From Parabacteroides sp. PF5-9 (GTDB lineage Bacteria > Bacteroidota > Bacteroidia > Bacteroidales > Tannerellaceae), in contig NZ_JARXWG010000018.1 in NCBI RefSeq assembly GCF_029893105.1, positions 1 through 64,000 of the forward strand: DNA of 64,000 nt. Direction: 5' to 3'. Shown here piece after piece: positions 16,289-24,421 of the stretch; positions within the stretch are counted from its first letter, which is position 1, and each line of letters starts with the position of its first letter. The translations under genes and the position numbers were made by a program. The notes under the pieces are model-generated. The model searched no databases. It was given only the letters and a program-made list of their open reading frames with translations, and had not been told where the DNA came from.

Positions 16289-17917
16289 TTAGAAGATAAG
16301 CGTCCGTATCTCTGCATACCCATCTTTAGAGAGTTCAATCTCTTTTTCGATGTTGATTTCGTTGAGGAAATAACGGTCGTGGGAAACGACCAAAAGCGTT
16401 CCTTCGTATGTCCGTATGACGGAGGTGATGATTTCAACGCTTTGGATATCCAGATTATTTGTCGGTTCGTCCAGTATAAAAAGATCAGGCGTCTGGTTAT
16501 TGATCATCAGGCAACAAAAGACCAACCGCATTTTCTCGCCTCCGCTTAGTTGACTGCATTTTTTGTCCCAGGCATCGTGTGGGAAAAGGTATCTGTTCAA
16601 TAACATTTTAACCTCATATTCCGGAAAATGGCGTGAATTAAACTGCTGCGCCTGCTCATAGACGGTCAGGCGGTTGTCTATTAACGAGTAATCCTGATCA
16701 AGATAGAGATATAAAAAGTCAGCCTTTTCGATTCGACCTTCAGTAGGCGATAGTTGGCCGGTGATCAGTTTGATCAGCGTTGTTTTTCCGGTTCCGTTAT
16801 CACCACGTATCACCAAACGGTCGCCGCTTTTTATCTGCAGATCCAGCGGTTTCCCCCATAACGGTTGATCCTGGTAGCCAAAATTGATCTGCTCCGCTTG
16901 GACCAATATTTTACCTGTATGCAGGTTGGAAGACTGAAGATTCATCTTCATAAAACTAAGGTCGGGCAGGGAAGAACGAAGCTGTGAAAGATCTTCTGTC
17001 AATTGGGTTGTTTTGTTTTCGTGGATCTCCTTTAGTTTTGTTCCGCTTTTTTCCGCTTGGTCCTGAATCGTATTCATCGCCATTTTGCCGATTCCCTTTT
17101 TCTCATTCAGTTTTTTACCTCTCATTTCATGTTTTTGTTTGCGTTCCATGACTTCACGAGCCTGTCGGCGTGCATTCCGCAACTCTTTCTCTTTTGCTTC
17201 GATCGATCTTTGCAGCGCATCCAACTGCTGTTCTTTCTGCTCTTTATAAAACGAGTAATTACCTCCGTAAACATGTATGGCTGATGGTGTCAATTCGTAT
17301 GTGAGCGGTAAGAGATTTAATAAGGTAATATCATGACTTATAATCAAAAAAGTAGTATTACTCGATTCGATCAACCGGTATAACTTTTCCCTGCTTTTCA
17401 GATCCAGGTGATTGGTTGGTTCATCCATTAAAACAAAGGTCGGTTCATCTATCTGTAGACCAGCTAGGAATATTTTTGTTTTCTCTCCTCCGCTCAAGGT
17501 ATGCATCGGTTGCCTGAGATCAATATGCTCTAAGCCCCAGAAAGCAAGGGCAGAAAGGCTGCGTTCTTCAATACTCCAGTCCTCATTCAGACGGTTGAAG
17601 TTTTCAACCGACGCATCTCCTTCGATAATGGCATGAAACGCATGGAGTTTCTCCGCTATACCTAATGCTTGCGCAACGGTATATTGATCATACTGTCCGA
17701 AATGCTGGGGGATATAATAAGGGGTTTCCGAACAGTAGATTTCCCCTTCAGTAGGTGTTACAGTTCCCCGGATAAGTTGGAAGAGTGTTGATTTTCCGGA
17801 ACCGTTATGTCCGACTAATGCAATTTTCTGTCCTTTATTAACCGTCAAACTGATCTGTTGGAATAAGACTTCGTTGTCGGGATGTATATACGTGATTTTC
17901 TGTATAATTATACTCAT
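16289..17917 (-). CDS. ABC-F family ATPase
   Basis: About 542 residues from the ATG at 17917 (a start at 17950 adds 11 residues without support). Two ABC modules: Walker A GHNGSGKST and GDNGTGKTT, signatures LSGGEKTK and LSGGEKMR, Walker B VLMDEPTNHLD and FILDEPTNNLD. There are no membrane segments. The linker between modules, about 100 residues, is Lys/Glu/Gln-rich and coiled-coil-like, as in ABC-F proteins that reach into the ribosomal peptidyl-transferase centre. Such proteins act in translation or protect ribosomes from antibiotics; which of these applies here is not decidable by eye. A structured 170-base leader precedes it. Confidence 0.85.
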   Translation of the reverse strand: MSIIIQKITYIHPDNEVLFQQISLTVNKGQKIALVGHNGSGKSTLFQLIRGTVTPTEGEIYCSETPYYIPQHFGQYDQYTVAQALGIAEKLHAFHAIIEGDASVENFNRLNEDWSIEERSLSALAFWGLEHIDLRQPMHTLSGGEKTKIFLAGLQIDEPTFVLMDEPTNHLDLKSREKLYRLIESSNTTFLIISHDITLLNLLPLTYELTPSAIHVYGGNYSFYKEQKEQQLDALQRSIEAKEKELRNARRQAREVMERKQKHEMRGKKLNEKKGIGKMAMNTIQDQAEKSGTKLKEIHENKTTQLTEDLSQLRSSLPDLSFMKMNLQSSNLHTGKILVQAEQINFGYQDQPLWGKPLDLQIKSGDRLVIRGDNGTGKTTLIKLITGQLSPTEGRIEKADFLYLYLDQDYSLIDNRLTVYEQAQQFNSRHFPEYEVKMLLNRYLFPHDAWDKKCSQLSGGEKMRLVFCCLMINNQTPDLFILDEPTNNLDIQSVEIITSVIRTYEGTLLVVSHDRYFLNEINIEKEIELSKDGYAEIRTLIF

Positions 17918-17947
17918 TGTACGCTCTGAAATTAAAATAAAATAATG

Positions 17948-18030
17948 CAATCAATGAATGATTGAACCCATACTTTACAAATAAATAACTAAAGGAATAA
18001 AACAGTGCGTTTTCCACAGGAATGGAAAAC
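17948..18030 (-). promoter_or_regulatory. Candidate attenuation leader of the ABC-F gene
   Basis: The predicted start near 18091 gives a leader of about 170 bases. It holds a perfect 8-bp hairpin (GTTTTCCA, loop, TGGAAAAC; 18009-18030). It also holds a six-codon frame (ATG at 17971 to TGA at 17951, peptide MGSIIH) that overlaps a second hairpin (CAATCA, loop, TGATTG; 17948-17964). Ribosome-dependent attenuation is common for antibiotic-resistance ABC-F genes. Confidence 0.4.
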
Positions 18031-18097
18031 TTTTTGACTTAGGAATAAGAACCTGTTTTCAGAGAATTACATTGGAGTAATTTTACGTTTATGCGTG

Positions 18098-18105
18098 CAA
18101 ATATA
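18098..18105 (-). promoter_or_regulatory. Predicted -7 box of the ABC-F gene
   Basis: The minus strand reads TATATTTG, a full match to TAnnTTTG. Confidence 0.45.
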
Positions 18106-18220
18106 CAATTATTTTTATAAACCGCCTATTTCTATCGATTTTCGAATTGCTCCCTTCTCTTTTTCATCAGGATGCGTTACTCTTTTTATCATGTTGCTTG
18201 GACTGTTTTTTACGAAAGCA

Positions 18221-18315
18221 TTAATCGTCTACCAATTGGTAGACGATAGTGACACAGTTGGTAGACGATAGTGCACCAATTGGTAGACGAAAAGGAACCA
18301 ACTGGTAGACGATTA
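18221..18315. repeat. 22-bp-period repeat array with inverted ends, family 1, locus 2
   Basis: Units begin CAATTGGTAGACGATAGTG (18233), CAGTTGGTAGACGATAGTG (18255), CAATTGGTAGACGAAAAGG (18277) and CAACTGGTAGACGATTA (18299), all exactly 22 bp apart. The left end TTAATCGTCTACCAATTGG is the complement of the right end with one mismatch. The left edge forms a 24-bp perfect palindrome (18224-18247). It sits between the divergent ABC-F gene and a lipoprotein gene. Confidence 0.85.
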
Positions 18316-18395
18316 GTTGATCCGTTTAAAATGAACGGATGATCTGCAAGCTTGGGAGAGTAGAATAGGTACTTTTTCTTAACAGATTATTTCTC

Positions 18396-18403
18396 TATAT
18401 TTG
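18396..18403 (+). promoter_or_regulatory. Predicted -7 box of the 142-residue lipoprotein gene
   Basis: TATATTTG matches TAnnTTTG, 47 bases before the ATG at 18451 and 80 bases after the end of the repeat array. Confidence 0.5.
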
Positions 18404-18450
18404 CAATTACTATCTCTTAGCGTATAGGAGGTGGAGTAAATAAAAAACAG

Positions 18451-18879
18451 ATGAAAAACACAATGAACCGCGTAACTCTTTTCAGTTGTCTATTCATTTT
18501 ATGTTTGTCTGGCTGTGGACAAAAAACGGTGAAAGAGAAAGTCAATACAACCCTTTATGATAAACCGCTGTCAGAAATAAAATCGCATATTGCGGGTAAG
18601 TGGCAACTTGTTCATAGCAAAAACGGGCGGGAATTTTCGAATTACGAGAACACGTTCATCACCTTTAAAGGCGATGACTATATCTGGACAGAAAATAAAG
18701 AGAAAGAATCCGGCCTGCTGAATTGGCGAAAAGCGCCGACCGGTAATGGATATGACGCCTACGTTATGGATGCGTTTTATGCCGAATATCCGGCTTATCC
18801 CCTGGCCTTAAAAGGCGATACCCTTTATATTCAGGATATCACCGAGACCAGATATAAATATACTCTTATACGTAAGTGA
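18451..18879 (+). CDS. Small lipocalin-like lipoprotein
   Basis: A 142-residue protein with a signal peptide and lipobox (CLSGCGQ, lipid Cys near residue 24). The mature part starts with a short helix and then GKWQLVHSKNGREF, a pattern typical of small lipocalin-like beta barrels, and ends in beta strands (GDTLYIQDITETRYKYTLIRK). It shares spacing and key residues (PL..I, GKW, N.F, W+K, DT) with the two lipoproteins that flank the M4 protease at 26053 and 29170, and appears to be a distant paralogue. A second Met (residue 5) could be the start. It converges with thiL. Confidence 0.65.
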   Translation: MKNTMNRVTLFSCLFILCLSGCGQKTVKEKVNTTLYDKPLSEIKSHIAGKWQLVHSKNGREFSNYENTFITFKGDDYIWTENKEKESGLLNWRKAPTGNGYDAYVMDAFYAEYPAYPLALKGDTLYIQDITETRYKYTLIRK

Positions 18880-18885
18880 ATCGTT

Positions 18886-19923
18886 TTAGGATTGGCTGCC
18901 CAACGAATTCCAGCCTTGAGCGATCAGTTCGATCTCTCCGCCATCCCGGCCTTCGAGGTAACTACCTAATTCAGCTTTGGTGACATGACCGATGACTTTT
19001 ACACTTTTCATTTCCGAAATTTTATCATGATCCGTAAGCGGCACAGTAAAGAGTAACTCATAGTCTTCTCCGCCATTCAACGCTGCAGTGACCAGATTCA
19101 TATTGAATTGTTCTGCCATAACTGCTGTTTGGTAGTCGATAGGAATACGTTCTTCGTATATCCGGCATCCGACGTTGCTTTGTTTGGATATATGTAATAG
19201 TTCGGAAGAAAGACCATCGGAGATATCGATCATCGAAGTGGGCACAATGTTTTCTTTTTCCAATATCTCGATAATATCTTTACGTGCTTCAGGTTTTAAT
19301 TGGCGTTCCAGTAAGTACTCTTTGCCGGTAAAGTCGGGATTGAAATCTTTTTCGCCATTGAAAACGCGTTTTTCGCGTTCAAGCAGTTGCAAACCCATAT
19401 ACGCAGCACCCAGATCACCCGAAACACAGATCAGATCATTCTCTTTGGCTCCGTTGCGGTAGACGATTTTCTCTTTTTCTCCTTCACCCATACAGGTGAT
19501 GCTGATCGTAAATCCGGTGAGTGACGAAGAGGTATCTCCGCCGACAATATCCACTCCATAGATCTCACAGGCCAGATGAAGTCCTTCATAAAAAGCCTCT
19601 AAATCTTCAATAGAAAAACGTTTGGAGATGCCTAAGGATACGGTGATCTGCTTCGGACGCCCGTTCATCGCATAAATATCAGAGAAATTGACAACAGCGG
19701 CTTTATATCCCAGATGTTTGAGCGGGACGTACATCAGATCGAAATGTACACCTTCCAGTAGGAGGTCTGTCGTCACCAATACTTTTTTTTCTTTATAGTC
19801 GAGGACTGCAGCGTCGTCACCTACTCCTTTTAATGAACTTTGATTTTTTAACTCTATTTTTTCGGTAAGGTGGCGGATCAATCCAAATTCTCCTAAAGTT
19901 GAAATTTCGGTATGTTTACTCAT
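18886..19923 (-). CDS. thiL: Thiamine-monophosphate kinase
   Basis: A 345-residue protein of the PurM/ThiL superfamily. The N-terminal Mg/ATP motif KGVGDDAAVLDY (about residues 32-43), the TTDLLLEGVHFD motif, then NFSDIYAMNGRPK and VGGDTSSS are all characteristic. Length matches the family. It should phosphorylate thiamine phosphate to thiamine diphosphate in the cytoplasm. It is third in sppA-lpxK-thiL, 10 bases after lpxK. No thiamine riboswitch was seen, in line with its position inside an envelope-biogenesis operon. Confidence 0.9.
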   Translation of the reverse strand: MSKHTEISTLGEFGLIRHLTEKIELKNQSSLKGVGDDAAVLDYKEKKVLVTTDLLLEGVHFDLMYVPLKHLGYKAAVVNFSDIYAMNGRPKQITVSLGISKRFSIEDLEAFYEGLHLACEIYGVDIVGGDTSSSLTGFTISITCMGEGEKEKIVYRNGAKENDLICVSGDLGAAYMGLQLLEREKRVFNGEKDFNPDFTGKEYLLERQLKPEARKDIIEILEKENIVPTSMIDISDGLSSELLHISKQSNVGCRIYEERIPIDYQTAVMAEQFNMNLVTAALNGGEDYELLFTVPLTDHDKISEMKSVKVIGHVTKAELGSYLEGRDGGEIELIAQGWNSLGSQS

Positions 19924-19933
19924 TTGTGTATAT

Positions 19934-21040
19934 TCATTTTTTGTTTTTAGAAAAAGTAAGAATATGTTCTTTGATCAGTTCGTCGAATCGGGTTCTGTTT
20001 TTTCCTATGAAATCGACCATAATCGGTTGATAGTATAATCTTTTTTTGATCATGTCCGGAATATTGGTCATATCTCTCAGGCGTGCCGCATCTTTTTCGG
20101 TGACAATAATCAGTTTTTCCAGCGAACTGAATTGTTCGAAGGTGTTTTTGATCTTTTCGATGTCTTTCGTACTGAATGTATGATGGTCGGGAAATGTAAG
20201 TGTCGTGACCTGATTGGAATATCTTTTTATCTCACGAATAAATCCATCGGGAGAAGCTATTCCGGAAACGACCAGTACATCATCGTTTTTCCGGATATCT
20301 CGTTTGACCCAGGGTAATGCGTTTTTCGAAAAAACAGGTTTGATCTCTCCATATCTGACTGTTGTAAAAAAGACAGTCTGATGTGCCACGACTTTGATGT
20401 GATCTTCAATAATCCTGAAATCTATCGGTTTGATGTCGGAAGCACATTTGGTGACAATGATGACATCGGCTCTTCGGATTCCACTTTTAGGTTCACGTAG
20501 CCGACCGACAGGCATCAGTTTATCTAAATACATGAGCCGATGGTAATCTGTCAGTACAATATTCAATGATGGGGTGACATATCGGTGTTGGAAACCATCA
20601 TCCAGTAAAATGATCTCCGGCCGAATCTCTTCCGGTAGCTTTAATAGATGTTGTATGCCCCGGCGACGATTGGCATCTACTGCCACCTGTATCTGTGGGA
20701 ATTTTTGTTTAATCTGATAAGGCTCATCACCAATATCCCGGCTTTTAGTCTGTTCGTTCGCTAAGATATAACCGGATGTTTTGCGTTTATATCCCCGGCT
20801 AAGGACTGCTATTTTGTTTTTGTATCGAGGTTGCAACAGACGAATAATGTATTCGGTATGTGGTGTTTTACCGGTTCCGCCGACAGCGATATTGCCTACA
20901 CATATCACCGGAATATCGTATTCTTCCGAAGGTAATATCCCCCAGTCGAATAGTTGGTTCCTGAATCGAACAGCTATTCCGTACAGAAAAGAGAACGGAC
21001 TAAGCTGAGGATTGAGCTTTATGGTATAGTCTATCGGCAT
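19934..21040 (-). CDS. lpxK: Tetraacyldisaccharide 4'-kinase
   Basis: A 368-residue lipid A biosynthesis enzyme that adds the 4'-phosphate to the tetraacyldisaccharide precursor at the inner membrane. The P-loop GGTGKT is at residues 54-59 within VGNIAVGGTGKTPH. The family motifs LSRGYKR, IGDEPYQI, LLDDGFQH and VVSGIASPDGF follow in order. Note that sppA upstream ends 7 bases before it and thiL follows after 10 bases, so the three form one transcript. Confidence 0.93.
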   Translation of the reverse strand: MPIDYTIKLNPQLSPFSFLYGIAVRFRNQLFDWGILPSEEYDIPVICVGNIAVGGTGKTPHTEYIIRLLQPRYKNKIAVLSRGYKRKTSGYILANEQTKSRDIGDEPYQIKQKFPQIQVAVDANRRRGIQHLLKLPEEIRPEIILLDDGFQHRYVTPSLNIVLTDYHRLMYLDKLMPVGRLREPKSGIRRADVIIVTKCASDIKPIDFRIIEDHIKVVAHQTVFFTTVRYGEIKPVFSKNALPWVKRDIRKNDDVLVVSGIASPDGFIREIKRYSNQVTTLTFPDHHTFSTKDIEKIKNTFEQFSSLEKLIIVTEKDAARLRDMTNIPDMIKKRLYYQPIMVDFIGKNRTRFDELIKEHILTFSKNKK

Positions 21041-21047
21041 AAATGGT

Positions 21048-22814
21048 TTATAGCGGTTGCATATCGTATGGTAAACGCGCCTGAATACCGCTGGATGCTT
21101 GAATCAGTTTGATTGTTTTCCAGTATTCGAACTCATTTCCTAATGCACTTTTTACTACAGTTGTTTTAATCTCTTCCAACTGTTTTTCGAAAAAGTCCTG
21201 AAACAAATCACTGCTTCCGGATATGTGATTGATACTATAATCAGAAATGTTTGCCAGTTCGGCGGCTATACTGATGGCTTTATCTATTCCTCCTAACTCA
21301 TCGACTAGCCCCAACTCTTTCGCTTGTTCGCCGGTCCAGACCCTTCCTTGAGCAACTTCATTGATGGCCTCTTTACTCATACCACGTCCTTCGGCACAAC
21401 GGCGTAAAAACAGATCATATCCTCTTTCTACATGTGCCTGGATAAGTTGTTTCTCATCATCACGCAATGGGCGGCTCATGTCGCCGATATCGGCATATTT
21501 ATTTGTTTTTACCACTTCGGTTGTTATGCCCAGTTTCTGGAATAATCCGGTCGTGTTCGGGAACATCCCGAAAATACCGATCGATCCGGTAATGGTATTG
21601 GCTTCGGCCACAATTTTATCAGCAGCAGAGGAGATATAATATCCTCCTGAAGCAGCAGTGCTTCCCATAGAGATAACGACCGGTTTTTCTTTTTTTATTT
21701 CAATGATCTCATGCCAGATCTGCTCCGACAGGAAAGCGCTTCCACCGGGTGAATTCACTCGTAGAACGATTGCTTTCACTTTTTCGTCGCGTTTCTGCTT
21801 GTTCAGTTCTGTGATCAGCTTTTCAGAAATGATGTTTTCGTTGATGTATATCGATTCTGCTGACTCCTGCATAATTTCCCCTTCGGCATATACTACAGCA
21901 ATCTGATCGGTTTTAACTTTTTTAGATGTTTTGATGTGAACGATTTTGTCTGTAGAAGCAGTGCGTAATTTCCGATCGGTTTGCCCGGCTATTTCCTGGA
22001 TGTATTTTTCAACCTCATCTTTGTATTTTAATTCGTTGATCAGTCCGCATTCGACCGCTTTTTCCGGGGCTGAGAGTGCTAATCCGCTTTCTGCAAAATG
22101 AGTCACGTCGTTTACGGAGATCTTACGTGATTCGGCTATTCCCTGGGTTACATTCTTCCATATTGTTCCCATATAGGATTGAATCTGTTCACGATTGGCG
22201 TCACTCAGTTTATCTTGGATATAGGCTTCGACATACCCTTTGTATGTTCCTACGCGGAATACCTCCATATGGACTCCGGCTTTTTCCAATATACCTTTAT
22301 AGAAAATCGTTTGCGAGGCCATCCCTGCAATCTCAAGCATTCCTTGCGGGTTTAGGAATATTTTGTCGGCAACGGAACATAAATAGTAATTCCCTTGCGA
22401 ATAATAATCTCCATAGGCAACTATAAATTTCCCACTTTCTTTGAAATCGATCAATGCACGTCGGAGTGCTTCCCAGTTGGCAGAGCCGGTAGTCATACTT
22501 CCTGCTTCCAGATAAATACCGGCGATATGCTCATTTTCTTTTGCAATCCGGATAGCCTCCAATAGTTCTTTTAATGATGGAGGGGTCTCAATATTAAAGA
22601 ACAGTAAAGCCAGAGGATCGTTGGTGGTATTGTCTGTTAATGATCCGTCCAGTTTAATTTTATAGACTGTGTTTGCTTTTGGAATGTATGCAGGTGAACT
22701 GCCTATACTTCCCATCATGCTCACCAATATAAAGAAAAATAGCAGCATAAATATTCCGGCTGCTACGAAAACGCCTAATGTGGAGGCAAACATCATTTTA
22801 AAAAATTGTTTCAT
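21048..22814 (-). CDS. sppA: Signal peptide peptidase SppA, 67K type
   Basis: A 588-residue membrane-anchored serine protease of family S49 that clears cleaved signal peptides. One membrane segment (about residues 10-35) anchors it. The two tandem S49 halves are complete. The catalytic pair is Lys192 (VGTYKGYVE) in the first half and Ser389 (AASGGYY) in the second, matching the E. coli Lys209/Ser409 arrangement. It opens the sppA-lpxK-thiL cluster. The barrel gene upstream ends 41 bases before it and may share its promoter. Confidence 0.92.
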   Translation of the reverse strand: MKQFFKMMFASTLGVFVAAGIFMLLFFFILVSMMGSIGSSPAYIPKANTVYKIKLDGSLTDNTTNDPLALLFFNIETPPSLKELLEAIRIAKENEHIAGIYLEAGSMTTGSANWEALRRALIDFKESGKFIVAYGDYYSQGNYYLCSVADKIFLNPQGMLEIAGMASQTIFYKGILEKAGVHMEVFRVGTYKGYVEAYIQDKLSDANREQIQSYMGTIWKNVTQGIAESRKISVNDVTHFAESGLALSAPEKAVECGLINELKYKDEVEKYIQEIAGQTDRKLRTASTDKIVHIKTSKKVKTDQIAVVYAEGEIMQESAESIYINENIISEKLITELNKQKRDEKVKAIVLRVNSPGGSAFLSEQIWHEIIEIKKEKPVVISMGSTAASGGYYISSAADKIVAEANTITGSIGIFGMFPNTTGLFQKLGITTEVVKTNKYADIGDMSRPLRDDEKQLIQAHVERGYDLFLRRCAEGRGMSKEAINEVAQGRVWTGEQAKELGLVDELGGIDKAISIAAELANISDYSINHISGSSDLFQDFFEKQLEEIKTTVVKSALGNEFEYWKTIKLIQASSGIQARLPYDMQPL

Positions 22815-22855
22815 CTTACTTTACTGTTTTTAGATACTGAATTTAAAAAGAAAAA

Positions 22856-23374
22856 TTAAAGATTAAACGAATAACCTACGCTATAAAAGATCTTATTTCC
22901 ATAGGGTGAATTTTCATTCTTCGCTACATCATATTGTATCATTAATCGCATAGGTCCGACCCGCACTCCGGCACCAACTAAAAAGGAAGGAATCATTTCC
23001 TCCTCTTTTGTTTTATCACCGGTAGGTCTGTATGTATTGCTTCGCCACATCCGGTTGATCTCCGGTTGAACCGACAGTACGACATAAGGCAGAGGGTAGA
23101 GACGTCCGTAGACATTAAATCCGAGATAATTGTTTGTCTGTTTCCATTGGTTATTATCGTACTTATCACTGTAGTGGGTAAACGTGAAACCCGCTCCGGC
23201 ATTCAGGTAATTGGAGAAATTATATCCCACCTGAGGAGCGATGTTAATGAGGGTATAATTGCCAAACTGCATACCCAAACCTCCACCAAAGGTCAATTTA
23301 TCTGTGCGGAATTGTGCTTTGACTCCTGTAACAAGACAAATAAAAGCAATGAACATCAATATTTTTCTCATCAT
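22856..23374 (-). CDS. Small outer-membrane beta-barrel protein
   Basis: A 172-residue protein with a signal peptide (to about VKAQ). The mature part has about eight amphipathic strands (LTFGGGLGMQFGNYTLINIAPQVGYNF, LNAGAGFTFTHYSDKY, YLGFNVYGRLYPL, VVLSVQPEINRMW, FLVGAGVRVGPMRLMIQYDV) and ends in GYSFNL with a terminal aromatic-type strand, as in OmpW/OmpX-like barrels. Its function is unknown. A good -7 box lies at 23412-23419. It is 41 bases upstream of sppA. Confidence 0.75.
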   Translation of the reverse strand: MMRKILMFIAFICLVTGVKAQFRTDKLTFGGGLGMQFGNYTLINIAPQVGYNFSNYLNAGAGFTFTHYSDKYDNNQWKQTNNYLGFNVYGRLYPLPYVVLSVQPEINRMWRSNTYRPTGDKTKEEEMIPSFLVGAGVRVGPMRLMIQYDVAKNENSPYGNKIFYSVGYSFNL

Positions 23375-23411
23375 TATTCTCTTTTTTTGATGTTTTCGGC
23401 AGAATAATTTA

Positions 23412-23419
23412 CAAACTTA
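23412..23419 (-). promoter_or_regulatory. Predicted -7 box of the barrel gene and probably sppA-lpxK-thiL
   Basis: The minus strand reads TAAGTTTG, a match to TAnnTTTG, 38 bases before the ATG at 23374. Confidence 0.5.
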
Positions 23420-23458
23420 ACATTTATATAGTTAAAGAACGGAGAAGATGTTGTTTTT

Positions 23459-24421
23459 TTATTCTTTCTTTACAATTCGGGTACTTATCCGGTCAATTTC
23501 ATCATGACTGAAGCATACCTGACTATAAATGTCCCGAAGGATATCCGGAGTTATTTTTTCAAAATCTTCTTCCCGGGGAGTAATATATAATCCTCCGATA
23601 TCTGCAGCTCCCGGACTGGATAAAATATGCGCATCTCCTTCGGCAAAAAACTGTGACGGACGGTGCTGTCGCCGGGGGATGATGGTGATTATCCATTTGT
23701 CTTTTTTATAACAACCAAAAACGTTCATTTTTGGTTCTGACTCTTCCGGTAAGCTATCGAATGCATTGTATACGGTTTGAAACAAGGATAATGCGCTTTC
23801 GGCTGTTGTCGCCTTGATTACAAATCCATTTCTAAGATAATTTGTCAATTGATATAATTCCGATTGGTCTTCATTTATTAATAATCTGATTTGTTTATCA
23901 GACAGGGTGTCTATTTCTATATCTATAGGCATTACATTGCGCGTGACTACCTGAAAATGCATATGGTCGGGAGCAGACGCTCCGCTTTTTGGACCGTTGT
24001 AGAACAGGCTAAAATCCTTCAGGCAATAGGCCAGTACCAGAAAGTCGTTCAAATGAGTACTGATCTCTTGCGCGATATGTTTTTGGGAGGCAATGGTGAA
24101 ATGTTCCGGAAAGATAGGGTAGGGGTTACATAAGATCAGGTAATCCTCTTTAAACGGCAACCGGATTTGTTCGGCCGGTAAGTTTTCCGGACACAAAAAA
24201 CATTTTCGTTTCAAAAGCGACTCTCTGTCAACCTTTGCTCCGGCAGAGAGAATGCGAGATGGATTAAACTGAACTTTTATATTGAAATCGTCTATATGTA
24301 ATGTCTTTATATGTACCTGTTGTAATACCTCGTATCTTTCCTTGACGAGCGGCCAAAGTTGTAATTGTTGATAAAACAGTTCGCGAACCTGTTGTGAAGT
24401 GACACAGAATGTGTGATTCAT
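23459..24421 (-). CDS. DUF4922 protein, HIT/GalT-like phosphorylase or transferase
   Basis: About 320 residues from the ATG at 24421. A cysteine pair (KCFLCPE) lies in the first quarter. Near residue 158 comes the motif APDHMHFQVV, i.e. His-x-His-x-Gln, which is the catalytic pattern of the galactose-1-phosphate uridylyltransferase and Ap4A phosphorylase branch of the HIT superfamily. A second Gly-rich segment and RRQHRPSQF follow. The family name DUF4922 is recalled. Its start overlaps the stop of the glycosyltransferase by the ATGA arrangement, so it is translationally coupled. It probably transfers or phosphorolyses a nucleotide sugar or dinucleotide. Confidence 0.7.
   Translation of the reverse strand: MNHTFCVTSQQVRELFYQQLQLWPLVKERYEVLQQVHIKTLHIDDFNIKVQFNPSRILSAGAKVDRESLLKRKCFLCPENLPAEQIRLPFKEDYLILCNPYPIFPEHFTIASQKHIAQEISTHLNDFLVLAYCLKDFSLFYNGPKSGASAPDHMHFQVVTRNVMPIDIEIDTLSDKQIRLLINEDQSELYQLTNYLRNGFVIKATTAESALSLFQTVYNAFDSLPEESEPKMNVFGCYKKDKWIITIIPRRQHRPSQFFAEGDAHILSSPGAADIGGLYITPREEDFEKITPDILRDIYSQVCFSHDEIDRISTRIVKKE

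Noticed and set aside
18886-23374. Thiamine or cobalamin riboswitches near thiL or the adenosyltransferase
   Set aside because: I saw no THI-box or B12-box sequence upstream of either gene.
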